Notes: generated by a model from the sequence alone, not told the origin. A stretch of 64,000 nucleotides of DNA from Micrococcus cohnii (GCF_014205175.1 NZ_JACHNA010000001.1:434001-498000), one strand, 5' to 3'. Numbered from the stretch's first letter, positions 17,801-26,179 are shown. Made by a program: numbers and translations.

Positions 17801-18591
17801 TCGCGGGCGCGCTTGACCAGGTCGTCGTACGCTTCCCAGAACTCCAGGAAGTTCTTGGTCTCGGCGGCCTTCACGTTCGGCACGACGAGGGCGCGCGTGC
17901 CGTCCGGCTTGGGCAGGTCGATCGCCAGGCCGAAGTTCACGTGCGGCGGCTCGACCATGTGCGGCTTGCCGTCGCGCTCCTCGTAGAGCACGTTCATCGA
18001 GGGCATCTGGCCGAGCGCCTTGATGAGCGCATAACCGATCAGGTGCGTGAAGGACACCTTGCCGCCACGTGAGCGGGCCAGATGGTTGTTGATGACCACG
18101 CGGTTGTCGATCAGGACCTTCGCCGGCACATCGCGCACGGTGGTGGCGGTCGGCACGGAGAGGGAGGCGTCCATGTTGGCGGCCACGGCCTTGGCCATGC
18201 CCTTCAGGACGGTCGCCTTCTCTTCCTTCTTCGTGCCGGCGCCCTGCTCGGAGGCGGTCGGCTCGGAGGGGACCGGCGTCGAGGCGCCGGTCTTCTTCTC
18301 GGCCTTCCCCGCGCCCTTGCCGGCGGCCGAGCTCTTCTTCTGCGCAGCGGGCTTGGCCGAGGAGCTCTGCTTCGCGGAGGCGGACGCCGCCGGGGCGGAG
18401 CTCTTCGTCTCAGTCGCGGCGTCCGCGGGGGCCGACGAGCGCGGGGCTGTGGCCTCGAGACGCGCGAAGATCTGGGCCCACTGCCCGTCCACAGACCCGG
18501 GGTCCGACTGGTACTTCCGGTAGATCTCGGCGACGAGGTTCTCGTTGCCGGGGAACTCCTCGGCGAGTCGGTCGGTCGTGAGTTCTGGCAC
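14869..18591 (-). CDS. kgd: Multifunctional 2-oxoglutarate decarboxylase/dehydrogenase E1-E2 (Kgd/SucA)
   Basis: This 1240-residue protein is the actinobacterial fusion of the E2o acyltransferase and E1o dehydrogenase that replaces separate SucA and SucB in the TCA cycle. A helical N-terminal segment (PELTTDRLAEEFPGNENLVA) is followed by a Lys/Ala/Ser-rich linker (about 55-115). Next come the acyltransferase core with its His in STYDHRVIQGAGSGEFL and the ThDP-dependent E1, with GMAHRGRLNVLAN and HGDAAFAGQGVVNETLNLSQ. It also catalyses 2-oxoglutarate decarboxylation and carboligation in mycobacteria. The lipoyl domain must come from another protein. The GTG start follows AGAGG. Confidence 0.97.
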   Translation of the reverse strand: MPELTTDRLAEEFPGNENLVAEIYRKYQSDPGSVDGQWAQIFARLEATAPRSSAPADAATETKSSAPAASASAKQSSSAKPAAQKKSSAAGKGAGKAEKKTGASTPVPSEPTASEQGAGTKKEEKATVLKGMAKAVAANMDASLSVPTATTVRDVPAKVLIDNRVVINNHLARSRGGKVSFTHLIGYALIKALGQMPSMNVLYEERDGKPHMVEPPHVNFGLAIDLPKPDGTRALVVPNVKAAETKNFLEFWEAYDDLVKRARDNKLTMDDYAGTTVSLTNPGGIGTVHSVPRLSKGQAAIVGVGALTYPAAFQGASEKTLNDLAISKTITLTSTYDHRVIQGAGSGEFLKIVHGLLLGEQGFYDEVFKDLRIPYEPVRWSQDLQVNPDEQVGKVARVQQLIHAYRDRGHRMADTDPLEYTMRSHPDLDIREHGLTLWDLDRPWPTGGFGGSDVLSLRNILGVLRDAYCRTVGIEYMHIQDPAERQWIQEQLERPYSKPTREEQLRILGRLNAAEAFETFLQTKYIGQKRFSLEGGESLIPLLDGVLSEAADNGLDEVAIGMAHRGRLNVLANIAGKTYSQIFREFEGATPGGTAGSGDVKYHMGTSGTFVSDAGNRTGVYLAANPSHLEAVNPVLEGIVRAKQDRLDRGSQSADSFSVLPILVHGDAAFAGQGVVNETLNLSQLQGYRTGGTVHVIVNNQVGFTTPPSAARSSVYSTDVAKTIQAPIFHVNGDDPESVVHVARLAFEYRQRFNKDVVIDLVCYRRRGHNEGDDPSMTQPRMYNLIEQKRSTRRLYVESLVGRGDITHDEADSALKDYQQRLEQAFTETHASQTGQIPVVGSGIEPAADRDEAPQAPSSTAVSPETLRRIGEAHLDVPEGFSIHPKLTSLLEKRAKMAVDGGIDWGFAELAAFGSLVSEGVPVRLAGQDSQRGTFTQRHSVFHDRATGETWAPLKHLSEDQANFWVYNSLLSEYAALGFEYGYSVERSDALVLWEAQFGDFVNGAQTVIDEFISSAEQKWAQTSSVVLLLPHGYEGQGPDHSSARIERFLQMCAENNMRVVNPSTGANHFHLLREQAYARPRRPLVVFTPKQLLRLKAAANSVEDFTQGRFQPVIPDASVAASDVKRVVLVSGRLYYDLVATRDKSGDTSTAIVRVEQLYPLPLDEIREQLDQYPDADVVWAQDEPANQGPWPYMALTLLPELDRDVRLASRPAGAATSAGTKGRHDEEAQILQKAIFDA

Positions 18592-18659
18592 GGTGTAACG
18601 CCTCTTCTCTTCGAATGCGTGGAAAGCGGTGCGCAGCGGTGTCGAAGCGCCTTCCGACC

Positions 18660-18665
18660 ATCATA
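18660..18665 (-). promoter_or_regulatory. -10 box of kgd
   Basis: On the coding strand TATGAT, one base from the consensus TATAAT, lies about 70 bases before the kgd start, in the divergent space with guaB1. A -35 is not evident. Confidence 0.45.
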
Positions 18666-18754
18666 ATGACCAGGACGCCGCCTCTGGCCAGATGCTCCGG
18701 CTTCCGCATCCGCCGCGCACCCGCTTTCAGTGCGACCTGTGACACACTGGTCTC

Positions 18755-20266
18755 ATGCGCTTCCTGACCCAGCCCGTCGGCGACCTCACCTACGCCGACG
18801 TCTTCCTCGTTCCCTCGCACTCCACCGTGAGCAGTCGCATGGACGTGGACATCCGCCCCGACGACGGCACGGGCGGCGCGATCCCGCTCGTGGCGGCCAA
18901 CATGACGGCGGTCTCGGGGCGGCGCATGCTCGAGACCATGGCCCGCCGAGGCGGGCTCGGGGTCCTGCCGCAGGATCTGGACATCGAGACGGTCGCAGAG
19001 ACGACTCGGCGGGTGAAAGCCTCTCACCCCGTGCTCGATACGCCGTCGACCGTGTCCCCGTCCGCCGCCGTGGTGGAGGCGCTGCACCTGTTCGACACAC
19101 GCGGCCACGCCGCGGTCTGCGTCGTCGACGAGGACGGGAACCTGCTCGGCACCCTCGGCCGCGACGACTGCGAGGGAGTCGACCGATTCGCGGCGGCCGG
19201 GTCCGTGATGAGCAGCCCGCCGCTGCTGCTGCACGCCGAGGACTTCCCCTCGGACCGTCAGGACGGGTCGGTCAGCCCCGAGCGCGCCCGCGCCGCGTTC
19301 GATGCGATGACCCAGGCGCAGGTGGAGTACGCCCCCGTGGTGCGGTCCACGGTCGAGGCCTCGCGCGACGGCGAGCCGCGGCGTCACCACGGACGCCTGG
19401 TCGGCGCGATGACCACCTCGGGGGCGGTGCGCTCGGCCGTGTTCACGCCGACCGTCGACGAGGACGGGGCACTGCGGGTGGGCGCGGCGATCGGCATCAA
19501 CGGCCCGGTGCGTGAGAAGGCGCAGGCGCTGATCGAGGCGGGCGTCGACGTGCTCGTGGTGGACACGGCCCACGGCCATCAGCGCTCGATGCTCGAGGCG
19601 CTCGCGGCGGTGCGCTCCGTCGATCCGCCCGTGCCGGTCGTCGCCGGCAATGTCGTCACGGCCGAGGGGGTGCGGGATCTGGTTTCCGCCGGTGCGGACA
19701 TCGTGAAGGTCGGCGTCGGCCCCGGCGCGATGTGCACGACCCGCATGATGACCGCCGTCGGGCGCCCGCAGTTCTCCGCCGTGCTCGAGTGTGCCGCGGC
19801 CGCCGGTGAACTCGGCCGCCATGTCTGGGCGGACGGCGGGGTCAAGCATCCGCGGGATGTGGCCCTCGCGCTCGCGGCCGGGGCCAGCCAGGTGATGATC
19901 GGCTCGTGGTTCGCCGGCACGCTGGAGTCGCCGGGGGACGTCGTCGTCGACCCGGACGGGAGCCGGTACAAGATCAGCTTCGGCATGGCCTCGGCCCGCG
20001 CCGTGCAGCACCGCACGCGTCATCACGACGCGTTCAGCCGGGCGCGCACGGCGATGTTCGAGGAGGGCGTCTCGTCCTCGCGCATGTACATCGACCCGCA
20101 GCGGCCCTCCGTGGAGGACCTGATCGACGCGATCACCTCCGGCGTCCGCTCGTCGCTGGCCTACGCCGGAGCGACCACGCTGGCGCAGTTCCGGGAGCGG
20201 GCGGTCGTCGGCGTGCAGTCCGCGGCCGGGTACGAGGAAGGCCGGCCCGTCTCCCGATCCTGGTGA
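18755..20266 (+). CDS. guaB1: GuaB1-type IMP dehydrogenase homologue, probable GMP reductase
   Basis: This protein of 503 residues has an IMPDH/GMPR (beta/alpha)8 barrel interrupted by a CBS pair (from [21 protein letters not shown]). The loop Cys is in [17 protein letters not shown], and the NMP-binding motif [20 protein letters not shown] follows. The actinobacterial GuaB1 subfamily has been shown in mycobacteria to be a CBS-regulated GMP reductase (GMP to IMP) rather than an IMP dehydrogenase. A -10-like CACACT lies 6 bases before the ATG with no ribosome binding site, so the message may be leaderless. Confidence 0.88.
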   Translation: MRFLTQPVGDLTYADVFLVPSHSTVSSRMDVDIRPDDGTGGAIPLVAANMTAVSGRRMLETMARRGGLGVLPQDLDIETVAETTRRVKASHPVLDTPSTVSPSAAVVEALHLFDTRGHAAVCVVDEDGNLLGTLGRDDCEGVDRFAAAGSVMSSPPLLLHAEDFPSDRQDGSVSPERARAAFDAMTQAQVEYAPVVRSTVEASRDGEPRRHHGRLVGAMTTSGAVRSAVFTPTVDEDGALRVGAAIGINGPVREKAQALIEAGVDVLVVDTAHGHQRSMLEALAAVRSVDPPVPVVAGNVVTAEGVRDLVSAGADIVKVGVGPGAMCTTRMMTAVGRPQFSAVLECAAAAGELGRHVWADGGVKHPRDVALALAAGASQVMIGSWFAGTLESPGDVVVDPDGSRYKISFGMASARAVQHRTRHHDAFSRARTAMFEEGVSSSRMYIDPQRPSVEDLIDAITSGVRSSLAYAGATTLAQFRERAVVGVQSAAGYEEGRPVSRSW

Positions 20267-20275
20267 GCGCCTGCC

Positions 20276-20281
20276 TATACT
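20276..20281 (+). promoter_or_regulatory. -10 box before the leader ORF of the CNNM operon
   Basis: TATACT, one base from the consensus, lies 8 bases before ATG 20290, 10 bases after the guaB1 stop. No clear -35 is seen, but a TG lies two bases upstream of the box. Confidence 0.5.
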
Positions 20282-20289
20282 CACCTGCC

Positions 20290-20385
20290 ATGGACTATGA
20301 CAGTCGTGCCGAACCCACGACCTCGGCGCATCACCGGCGCCCGCCCCTGACCACGCCGACCCGGACGACGGGGAGGCACCGCTGA
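20290..20385 (+). CDS. Possible leaderless 31-codon leader ORF
   Basis: An ATG 8 bases after the TATACT box opens a 31-codon frame whose TGA (20383-20385) directly abuts the ATG of the first CNNM gene (TGAATG). The predicted peptide starts MDYDSRAEPTTSAHHRR and ends TGRHR; it resembles no known protein. The start is placed as in the leaderless genes of this window, so ribosomes may traverse it and reinitiate at the membrane protein gene. That gene also has GGGGAGG 9 bases upstream, located inside this frame. It may be a coupling leader or chance. Confidence 0.4.
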   Translation: MDYDSRAEPTTSAHHRRPPLTTPTRTTGRHR

Positions 20386-21720
20386 ATGGACTGGCTGCTC
20401 CTGGCCGCCGGCCTGCTGCTGATCCTCGGCACCGGCTTCTTCGTGGCCGTCGAGTTCTCCATGATCGCCATCGACGTGCCCACGGTGCAGCGCATGGTCG
20501 ACGACGGCGACAAGGGCGCCGAGCCGCTGCTGCGGTGCCTGAAGTCGCTCTCGACGCAGCTGTCCGCGTGCCAGTTGGGCATCACGCTGACGACTCTGCT
20601 CACCGGATACGTCATGGACCCGGCCGTCACGGCTCTGCTGCAGCCCGTGCTGGGCGGCCTCGCGCTGCCCGAGCCGGTCATGCGCACCGTCTCGCTCATC
20701 GTGTCGATGCTCGTGGCGACGCTGCTGTCGATGCTCATCGGAGAGCTGATCCCCAAGAACCTGGCGATCGCCGAGCCGATGACGCTGGGCCGCCGGTTGG
20801 CCCGGCCCCAGTTGATGTTCTCGGCTGTGTTCAAGCCGGCGATCGTGCTGCTCAACGGCTTTTCGAACAAGGTGCTGCACCGCATGGGCCTGGAGGCCAA
20901 GGAGGAGATCTCCGGCGCCCGTGGCCCCGAGGAGCTGTCCTCGCTCGTGCGGCGTTCGGCGCAGCTGGGCACCCTCGACGCGCAGACGGCGACATTCCTG
21001 GACCGCACCCTTCGCTTCGCAGACCGGACGGCCTCCGATGTGATGACCCCGCGCATCCGCATGGAGACCATCCACGAGGACGAGTCGCTGCCGGACGTCG
21101 TGGACCTCGCCCGCAGCACCGGGTACTCGCGCTTCCCCGTCATCGGTGACTCCTCGGACGACATCCGCGGCGTGCTGCACGTGAAGAAGGCCGTCGCCGT
21201 GCCGCGCGAGCGACGGGCGGACCTGACGGCGGGCTCGGTGATGTCCGACATGATCCGTGTTCCCGAGACCGTGCACCTGGACCAGCTGCTGACCGAGCTG
21301 CGCGAGGCGAACCTGCAGGTCGCCGTGGTTGTCGACGAGTACGGCGGCACCGCCGGCATGGTGACGCTCGAGGACGTGGTCGAGGAGATCGTGGGGGAGG
21401 TCGCCGACGAGCACGACCGGGTGACGCCCGGAGTGCTGCAGACCGCCTCCGGGCGCTGGTACTTCCCCGCGGACCTGCGCCCCGACGAGGTCCGAGCCCA
21501 GATTCGCGGCCTCGAGGTGCCCGAGGACGGCGCCTACGAGACGGTGGGCGGGTTCCTCATGGCCCGGCTCGGGCGCATCGCCGCGATCGGGGACGTCGTC
21601 GACGTCGACGGCGGCCGCATCAGCGTCGAGCGGATGGACGGCCGCCGGATCGAGCGGGTGCGCTTCGAGCCGGAGGGCGGCTCCACCGCCGCGCCCCGGG
21701 TGGAGGGGATGCGCGCATGA
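20386..21720 (+). CDS. CNNM/CBS/CorC-type membrane protein (first of pair)
   Basis: This 444-residue protein has an N-terminal CNNM (DUF21) transmembrane domain with FFVAVEFSMIAID, a conserved SACQLGITLTTLLTGYV and the GELIPKNLAIAEP motif. A CBS pair follows (MTPRIRMETIHED; VVVDEYGGTAGMVTLEDVVEEI), then a C-terminal CorC_HlyC domain. Family members are linked to Mg2+/Co2+ efflux or homeostasis, although many are labelled hemolysin. It overlaps the second copy by 4 bases, and the pair probably functions together. Confidence 0.92.
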   Translation: MDWLLLAAGLLLILGTGFFVAVEFSMIAIDVPTVQRMVDDGDKGAEPLLRCLKSLSTQLSACQLGITLTTLLTGYVMDPAVTALLQPVLGGLALPEPVMRTVSLIVSMLVATLLSMLIGELIPKNLAIAEPMTLGRRLARPQLMFSAVFKPAIVLLNGFSNKVLHRMGLEAKEEISGARGPEELSSLVRRSAQLGTLDAQTATFLDRTLRFADRTASDVMTPRIRMETIHEDESLPDVVDLARSTGYSRFPVIGDSSDDIRGVLHVKKAVAVPRERRADLTAGSVMSDMIRVPETVHLDQLLTELREANLQVAVVVDEYGGTAGMVTLEDVVEEIVGEVADEHDRVTPGVLQTASGRWYFPADLRPDEVRAQIRGLEVPEDGAYETVGGFLMARLGRIAAIGDVVDVDGGRISVERMDGRRIERVRFEPEGGSTAAPRVEGMRA

Positions 21721-22775
21721 GCGACGACGTGACGGGCCTGCTCTGGCTGGGCGTGCTGCTGGCCGCCAACGCGTTCTTCGTCGGCGGCGAGTTCGCCGTG
21801 ATGGGCGCACGGCGCTCGCAGATCGAACCGAAGGCGGACGCGGGATCGCGGCAGGCGAAGGTCGCCCTGTACGCGATCGAGCACGTGACGCAGATGCTCG
21901 CGGTGTGCCAGCTGGGCATCACCGTGTGCTCGCTGCTGATTCTCAACGTGTCCGAGCCGGCGCTGCACCACCTGTTGGTGGCCCCGATGCAGACGGTGGG
22001 CCTGCCGACCTCCGTCGCGGACGTGGCCGCGTTCGTGCTCGCGCTGCTGGTCGTGACGTTCCTGCACGTGACGATGGGCGAGATGGTGCCCAAAAACGCG
22101 GCGGTGTCCTTCGCCGATCGCGCCGTGATGCTGTTGGCGACGCCCCTGGTCTGGCTATCCACGGCGCTGGCTCCGCTGATCTGGGCGCTGAACTGGCTCG
22201 CGAACCTCGCCCTGCGCGCGATGCGCGTCGAGCCGAAGGAGGAGGTCGCCTCGGCCTTCACGCTCGAGGAGGTTCAGTCGATCGTTGCCGAGTCCACGCG
22301 CTCGGGAACGCTCGAGGACGAGTCCGGCGTGCTGCATTCAGCGCTGGAGTTCTCCGACCGCAGCGCCGGGGACGTCATGGTGCCCCTGGCCGATGTGGTG
22401 ACCTTGCCCGAGGACGTCACTCCGCAGGCCTTCGAGTGGAACGTGGGGCGCGTGGGTTACTCGCGATTCGCGGTGGCTGACGGCACCGGCGGACTCACCG
22501 GCTACCTGCACCTGAAGGACGTGCTGACCGTCGACGCGAGCGCGTACGAGCGGCCCATCTCGGTGACCCGGATCCGCTCGCTGGCGAACGTGCGGATGGA
22601 CGACGAGATCGAGGACGCCCTCGCGCTCATGCAGCGCACGGGCTCGCACCTGGCCCGTGTGATCGACGGCGGCGGCATCACCGTGGGTGTGCTGTTCCTC
22701 GAGGACGTGCTCGAGGAGCTCGTCGGCGAGATCCACGACGCCACGCAGTCGCGGCGGCGTCTGCGCCCGGTGTGA
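21717..22775 (+). CDS. CNNM/CBS membrane protein (second of pair)
   Basis: This is the second CNNM protein, 352 residues, starting at an ATGA overlap with the first. It has FFVGGEFAVMGARRSQ, LAVCQLGITVCSLLILNV and GEMVPKNAAVSFADRA in the membrane domain, followed by a CBS pair ending VLFLEDVLEELVGEI. It lacks the C-terminal CorC_HlyC domain of its partner, so the pair is structurally unequal. Such tandem pairs are widespread in actinobacteria. A role in divalent cation homeostasis is inferred from the family. Confidence 0.9.
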   Translation: MSDDVTGLLWLGVLLAANAFFVGGEFAVMGARRSQIEPKADAGSRQAKVALYAIEHVTQMLAVCQLGITVCSLLILNVSEPALHHLLVAPMQTVGLPTSVADVAAFVLALLVVTFLHVTMGEMVPKNAAVSFADRAVMLLATPLVWLSTALAPLIWALNWLANLALRAMRVEPKEEVASAFTLEEVQSIVAESTRSGTLEDESGVLHSALEFSDRSAGDVMVPLADVVTLPEDVTPQAFEWNVGRVGYSRFAVADGTGGLTGYLHLKDVLTVDASAYERPISVTRIRSLANVRMDDEIEDALALMQRTGSHLARVIDGGGITVGVLFLEDVLEELVGEIHDATQSRRRLRPV

Positions 22776-22825
22776 CGGGGCTCGTGCCGGGTGGGCGCAC
22801 GCAGCACCTCGCCGCCGGTGCTACG

Positions 22826-22842
22826 ATGAGAATCGTTTTCAT
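22826..22842. promoter_or_regulatory. Zur box over the zinc importer promoter
   Basis: ATGAGAATCGTTTTCAT is an inverted repeat (ATGAGAA / TTTTCAT, 6 of 7 pairs) of the Fur/Zur type, in an AT-rich island. It overlaps a -10-like TACGAT (22822-22827), so zinc-loaded Zur would block transcription of the importer. A Zur gene lies downstream at 25640. Confidence 0.8.
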
Positions 22843-22881
22843 TTAATTCTCTCGCTTCGGCCCTGAAAGGTGCGTGACCTC

Positions 22882-23892
22882 GTGTCCGCTTCATCGTTCC
22901 GCGCCCCGGCGCGCGTACGCCGCCAGTGTGTCGGCCTCGGCGTCGTGCTCGGCGCTGCACTGCTGACCCTGACCGCCTGTGGCGGGTCCTCGGGGGCGGG
23001 CTCCGGGGGCGGCGGAGACGGTGAGGTGGTCGCGGTCGCGACGACCACGCAGATCGGCTCGGTGCTCGACGAGATCGCCCAGTGCAACGGCGGCTCCGCG
23101 ACCTCCGTGATGGGTCCGGGCGACGACCCCCACGACATGGCCGTCTCCTCGCAGCAGGTGGCTGAGATGACGCAGGCCGGCCTGGTGTTCAGCAACGGTC
23201 TCGGTCTTGAGGCCGGTATGGGCTCGGCGTTGCGCAACGCGCAGGCTGACGGCGCCGAGATCATCGAGGTCGCACCCGAGGTGGACCCGCTGCCCTTCGG
23301 CACCGGTTCGCACGGCGACCATGACCACGGCGGTCACGATCACGGTCACGCGCACGCAGACCAGGACCCCCATTTCTGGATGGACGTGGCCCGCATGGCT
23401 GACGCGGCCGAGATGATGGGCGAGAGGCTCGCAGCACACAAGGACGACGAGAAGTTCGCCGAGTGCGGTCGTCAGGTCGCCGAGGACCTGCGCAGGACCG
23501 ATGAGAAGGTCGCGACGATCCTCGCGCAGGTCCCCGAGGACAAGCGCACGATCATGGTGGACCACGACGCCTATGGCTACTTCGCCGACGCCTACGGCTT
23601 CGAGGTCTCCGGAATCGTGGTGCCGGGCGGCTCGACCGACGGCACTCCCTCGTCGAAGCAGATGGCCGAGCTCTCCGCCACGGTCAAGGACGGCGGCGCC
23701 GACGCGCTGCTCACATCGGCCGGTTCACCGATGGGCGAGATCGAGGCGCTCGGCGGGGAGGCCGGGGGAGAGGTGCCGGTCGTCGAGCTCTATGAGGCCG
23801 GCATCGGCCCGGAGGACTCCGAGGCCTCCACCTATCGCGACGCCATGGTGCACAACGCCCGCACGCTCGCCGAGGAGCTGGGGGCGCGATGA
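22882..23892 (+). CDS. znuA: Zinc ABC transporter substrate-binding lipoprotein
   Basis: This cluster A-I metal-binding lipoprotein delivers zinc to the permease. It has a signal peptide ending in the lipobox LTLTAC, then a Gly/Ser linker. Metal ligands are expected at DDPHDM, in DPHFWMD, in VDHDAYGYF and near the C-terminus. A His-rich loop HGDHDHGGHDHGHAHAD is typical of zinc rather than manganese binders. The start is set at GTG 22882 because AAAGG lies upstream at usable distance; an alternative GTG at 22870 overlaps that AAAGG. The Zur box upstream supports zinc as substrate. The stop overlaps the permease gene. Confidence 0.92.
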   Translation: MSASSFRAPARVRRQCVGLGVVLGAALLTLTACGGSSGAGSGGGGDGEVVAVATTTQIGSVLDEIAQCNGGSATSVMGPGDDPHDMAVSSQQVAEMTQAGLVFSNGLGLEAGMGSALRNAQADGAEIIEVAPEVDPLPFGTGSHGDHDHGGHDHGHAHADQDPHFWMDVARMADAAEMMGERLAAHKDDEKFAECGRQVAEDLRRTDEKVATILAQVPEDKRTIMVDHDAYGYFADAYGFEVSGIVVPGGSTDGTPSSKQMAELSATVKDGGADALLTSAGSPMGEIEALGGEAGGEVPVVELYEAGIGPEDSEASTYRDAMVHNARTLAEELGAR

Positions 23893-24803
23893 TCGAGTGG
23901 ATCATGGCCCCGTTTGAACTCGGCTTCCAGCGGCGAGCGCTGCTCGGCGGTCTCATCGCGGCCGTGATGTGCTCGGTGGTCGGGACCTGGCTGGTGCTGC
24001 GCGGCATGAGCTTCTTCGGCGACGCCTTCGTCCACGGCGTCATGCCCGGCATCGCGACAGCGGTGCTGCTCGACGGCAACGTCTACGTCGGGGCGGCTGT
24101 CGCGGCGCTCGTCATGCTCGGTGGCATCTCGCTGGTGCACCGGGCGACCACGCTCAAGGAGGACACGGGCATCGGCCTGCTGTTCGTGGGCATGATGGCC
24201 CTCGGCGTGGTCATCATCTCGACGTCGTCGTCCTACACCGGCTCGCTCACCGCGATCCTGTTCGGCGACGCCCTGGGCGTGCGGCCCGAACATCTGTGGG
24301 TGCAGGGGATCATCGCCGTGATCGTCGTGCTGGCCGCCGTCCTGCTCTACCGGCCGCTGCTGACCCTGAGCTTCTCGCCGGCCAAAGCGGTCAGCCTCGG
24401 CATGCGGCCGGGCCTGACGCACGTGCTGCTGCTCATGATGATCGGCGCGGCCGTGATTGGCTCGTTCCAGGCGGTCGGCACGGTGCTGGTCTTCGGCCTG
24501 CTCGTCGGACCGCCGGCCACCGCGGCCCTGCTGTGCCGGACGGTCCCGACGATGATGGCGACCGCCATGGTCCTGGGCGCGCTGAGCGTGAGCGCCGGCC
24601 TGGTCCTCAGCTTCCACCTGGGCACCGCCGCCTCCGCGACGATGGCCCTGGTGCCGATCCTCCTGTTCTTCGTCGTGCTCGCCGTGCGCTCCGCCGTGAG
24701 CGCGGTGCGTGGCCGACGGGGCCGCCCCGGGCCCGGCGGGTCACAGTCCGCGCTGGGCCCGGAGGCCGCCGAGCGGACCGCCACGAGGAGGGTGTCGGCA
24801 TGA
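23889..24803 (+). CDS. znuB: Zinc ABC transporter permease
   Basis: This is an ABC-3 family metal permease of 304 residues with about eight or nine hydrophobic helices. FELGFQRRALLGGLIAAVMCSVVGTWLVLRG is the characteristic start, and FFGDAFVHGVMPGIA contains the conserved Asp-His pair of the transport path. A basic Pro/Gly-rich tail follows the last helix. It overlaps both neighbours by 4 bases (ATGA), fixing it in the znuA-znuB-znuC operon. Confidence 0.93.
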   Translation: MIEWIMAPFELGFQRRALLGGLIAAVMCSVVGTWLVLRGMSFFGDAFVHGVMPGIATAVLLDGNVYVGAAVAALVMLGGISLVHRATTLKEDTGIGLLFVGMMALGVVIISTSSSYTGSLTAILFGDALGVRPEHLWVQGIIAVIVVLAAVLLYRPLLTLSFSPAKAVSLGMRPGLTHVLLLMMIGAAVIGSFQAVGTVLVFGLLVGPPATAALLCRTVPTMMATAMVLGALSVSAGLVLSFHLGTAASATMALVPILLFFVVLAVRSAVSAVRGRRGRPGPGGSQSALGPEAAERTATRRVSA

Positions 24804-25609
24804 GGGGCGCCCGCGAGAGCTCAGATCTGCTGGCCGAGTGCGCTGACCTCGTGCTGCGGCACGGTGACCACCTGGCCGTGGACCGCTCCGACCTGACCCT
24901 GCCCAGCGGCTGCGTCGTCGCGGTGATCGGTCCCAACGGTTCGGGGAAGTCGACGCTGCTGCAGGCCCTGGCCGGTGTGCTGCACCCGGCGGCCGGCGTC
25001 GTGCGGGTCCGCGGTGAGCATGCGCGTCGGCATGCACGTCGCGTGGCCTTCGTCATGCAGTCCGTGCCGGCCCCCGAGGGCGTCCCGATGACCGTCAACG
25101 ACGTCGTGACGATGGGCCGTTACGCCTCCCGCGGCTGGTTCGCGCCGCTGCGCTCGAGGGATCGGCGGATCGTGGCCGAGGCGATGGAGCGCATGGAGAT
25201 TGCCGATCTGTCTCGGCGCCACCTCTGCGAGCTCTCCGGCGGTCAGCGTCAGCGCGTGCACGTCGCCCAGGGACTGGCCCAGGAACACGATGTGCTCATG
25301 CTGGACGAGCCGCTCACGGGACTGGACATCACCTCGGCCCGGACCATCGACCGGCTCATCCACGAGGAGCCAGAGCGCGGGGTCTCCGTGGTGTTCACGA
25401 CGCACGATATGGCCGAGGCCCACGCCGCCGACCACGTCGTGCTGATGGACGGCCGGGTCGTCGCCTCCGGGGCGCCGACGCAGGTGCTCACCCGAGAGAA
25501 CCTCGAACGCGTCTACGGGGTGGGAGCACTGCACGCGCCTCGGGGCATGTTCCTGGACGAGCCGCATGAACAGCCGGTGTCTGAGGGCCGCCGGCGCCCG
25601 CTGTCCTGA
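24800..25609 (+). CDS. znuC: Zinc ABC transporter ATP-binding protein
   Basis: This is the 269-residue ATPase of the importer. Walker A is GPNGSGKSTLL, the Q-loop lies near VMQSVPAPEG, the signature is LSGGQRQRVHVAQ, Walker B is VLMLDEPLTGLD and the switch His is in FTTHDMAEAH. The start ATG 24800 overlaps the permease stop and has GGAGG upstream. An open frame running back to 23969 is a shadow of the permease gene. It is the last gene of the operon and converges on zur. Confidence 0.93.
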   Translation: MRGARESSDLLAECADLVLRHGDHLAVDRSDLTLPSGCVVAVIGPNGSGKSTLLQALAGVLHPAAGVVRVRGEHARRHARRVAFVMQSVPAPEGVPMTVNDVVTMGRYASRGWFAPLRSRDRRIVAEAMERMEIADLSRRHLCELSGGQRQRVHVAQGLAQEHDVLMLDEPLTGLDITSARTIDRLIHEEPERGVSVVFTTHDMAEAHAADHVVLMDGRVVASGAPTQVLTRENLERVYGVGALHAPRGMFLDEPHEQPVSEGRRRPLS

Positions 25610-25639
25610 CACCGTGCCCGCGCGATCGCCGCGGCGCGG

Positions 25640-26068
25640 TCAGTCGCGGTCGGAGCCGGCGCAGTCGGTGCACACGCCGCTGATCTCGACGGTGTGGTCC
25701 GGGTCCGCGAAACCGTGCTCGCGCGCGATGGTCGCCGCCCACTGTTCGACGTCGGGGGCGGTGATCTCCACTGTGCGCCAGCAGCGGCGGCACACCAGGT
25801 GGTGGTGGTGCTCCTGCTCCTCGCAGCGACGGTAGACCGACTCGCCGTCGTCGCGACGCAGCACGTCCACTCGGCCGGCGTCGACCTGCTGCTGCAGCGT
25901 CCGATAGACGGTGGCCAGGGAGACCCGCTCGCCGGCGTGCTGGAGATGCCCGTGCAGCTGCTGTGCGCTGACGAAGTCCTCGAGCGAGTCCAGGGCGCGG
26001 TCGACGGCGGCCTTCTGCCGCGTCGCACGGGGGCGGGAGGCGGGGGAGGGGGTACCGGAGGTGCTCAC
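25640..26068 (-). CDS. zur: Fur family zinc uptake regulator Zur
   Basis: This 142-residue repressor has a winged-helix domain (QQLHGHLQHAGERVSLATVYRTLQQQ in outline). The metal-sensing dimerisation domain contains EEQEHHHHLVCRRC and CTDCAG, the two CxxC pairs of the structural zinc site. Zinc-bound Zur represses uptake genes. It lies convergent to the zinc importer, whose promoter holds a matching palindrome. It starts at GTG with AAAGG upstream. Zur rather than Fur is inferred from this context and from the His-rich importer. Confidence 0.9.
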   Translation of the reverse strand: MSTSGTPSPASRPRATRQKAAVDRALDSLEDFVSAQQLHGHLQHAGERVSLATVYRTLQQQVDAGRVDVLRRDDGESVYRRCEEQEHHHHLVCRRCWRTVEITAPDVEQWAATIAREHGFADPDHTVEISGVCTDCAGSDRD

Positions 26069-26179
26069 GGACGAGGGCCTTTCTGCGGGCGCAGGGACGA
26101 ATTCTCAGCCTAACAGCGGGCCCGCTCAGCGGGTTCGTTCGGCGGGCCGTGCGGACGTCGCGCGGGTTGACCGCCTGAG

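Noticed and set aside
14791-18072. A 1093-codon open frame on the plus strand across kgd
   Set aside because: It is the antisense shadow of kgd, rich in Arg, Gly, Val and His with no domain, as expected of open frames at this GC content.
23969-24799. N-terminal extension of the zinc transporter ATPase
   Set aside because: The extension overlaps the permease gene in another frame, has no ATPase features, and ATG 24800 has its own ribosome binding site.
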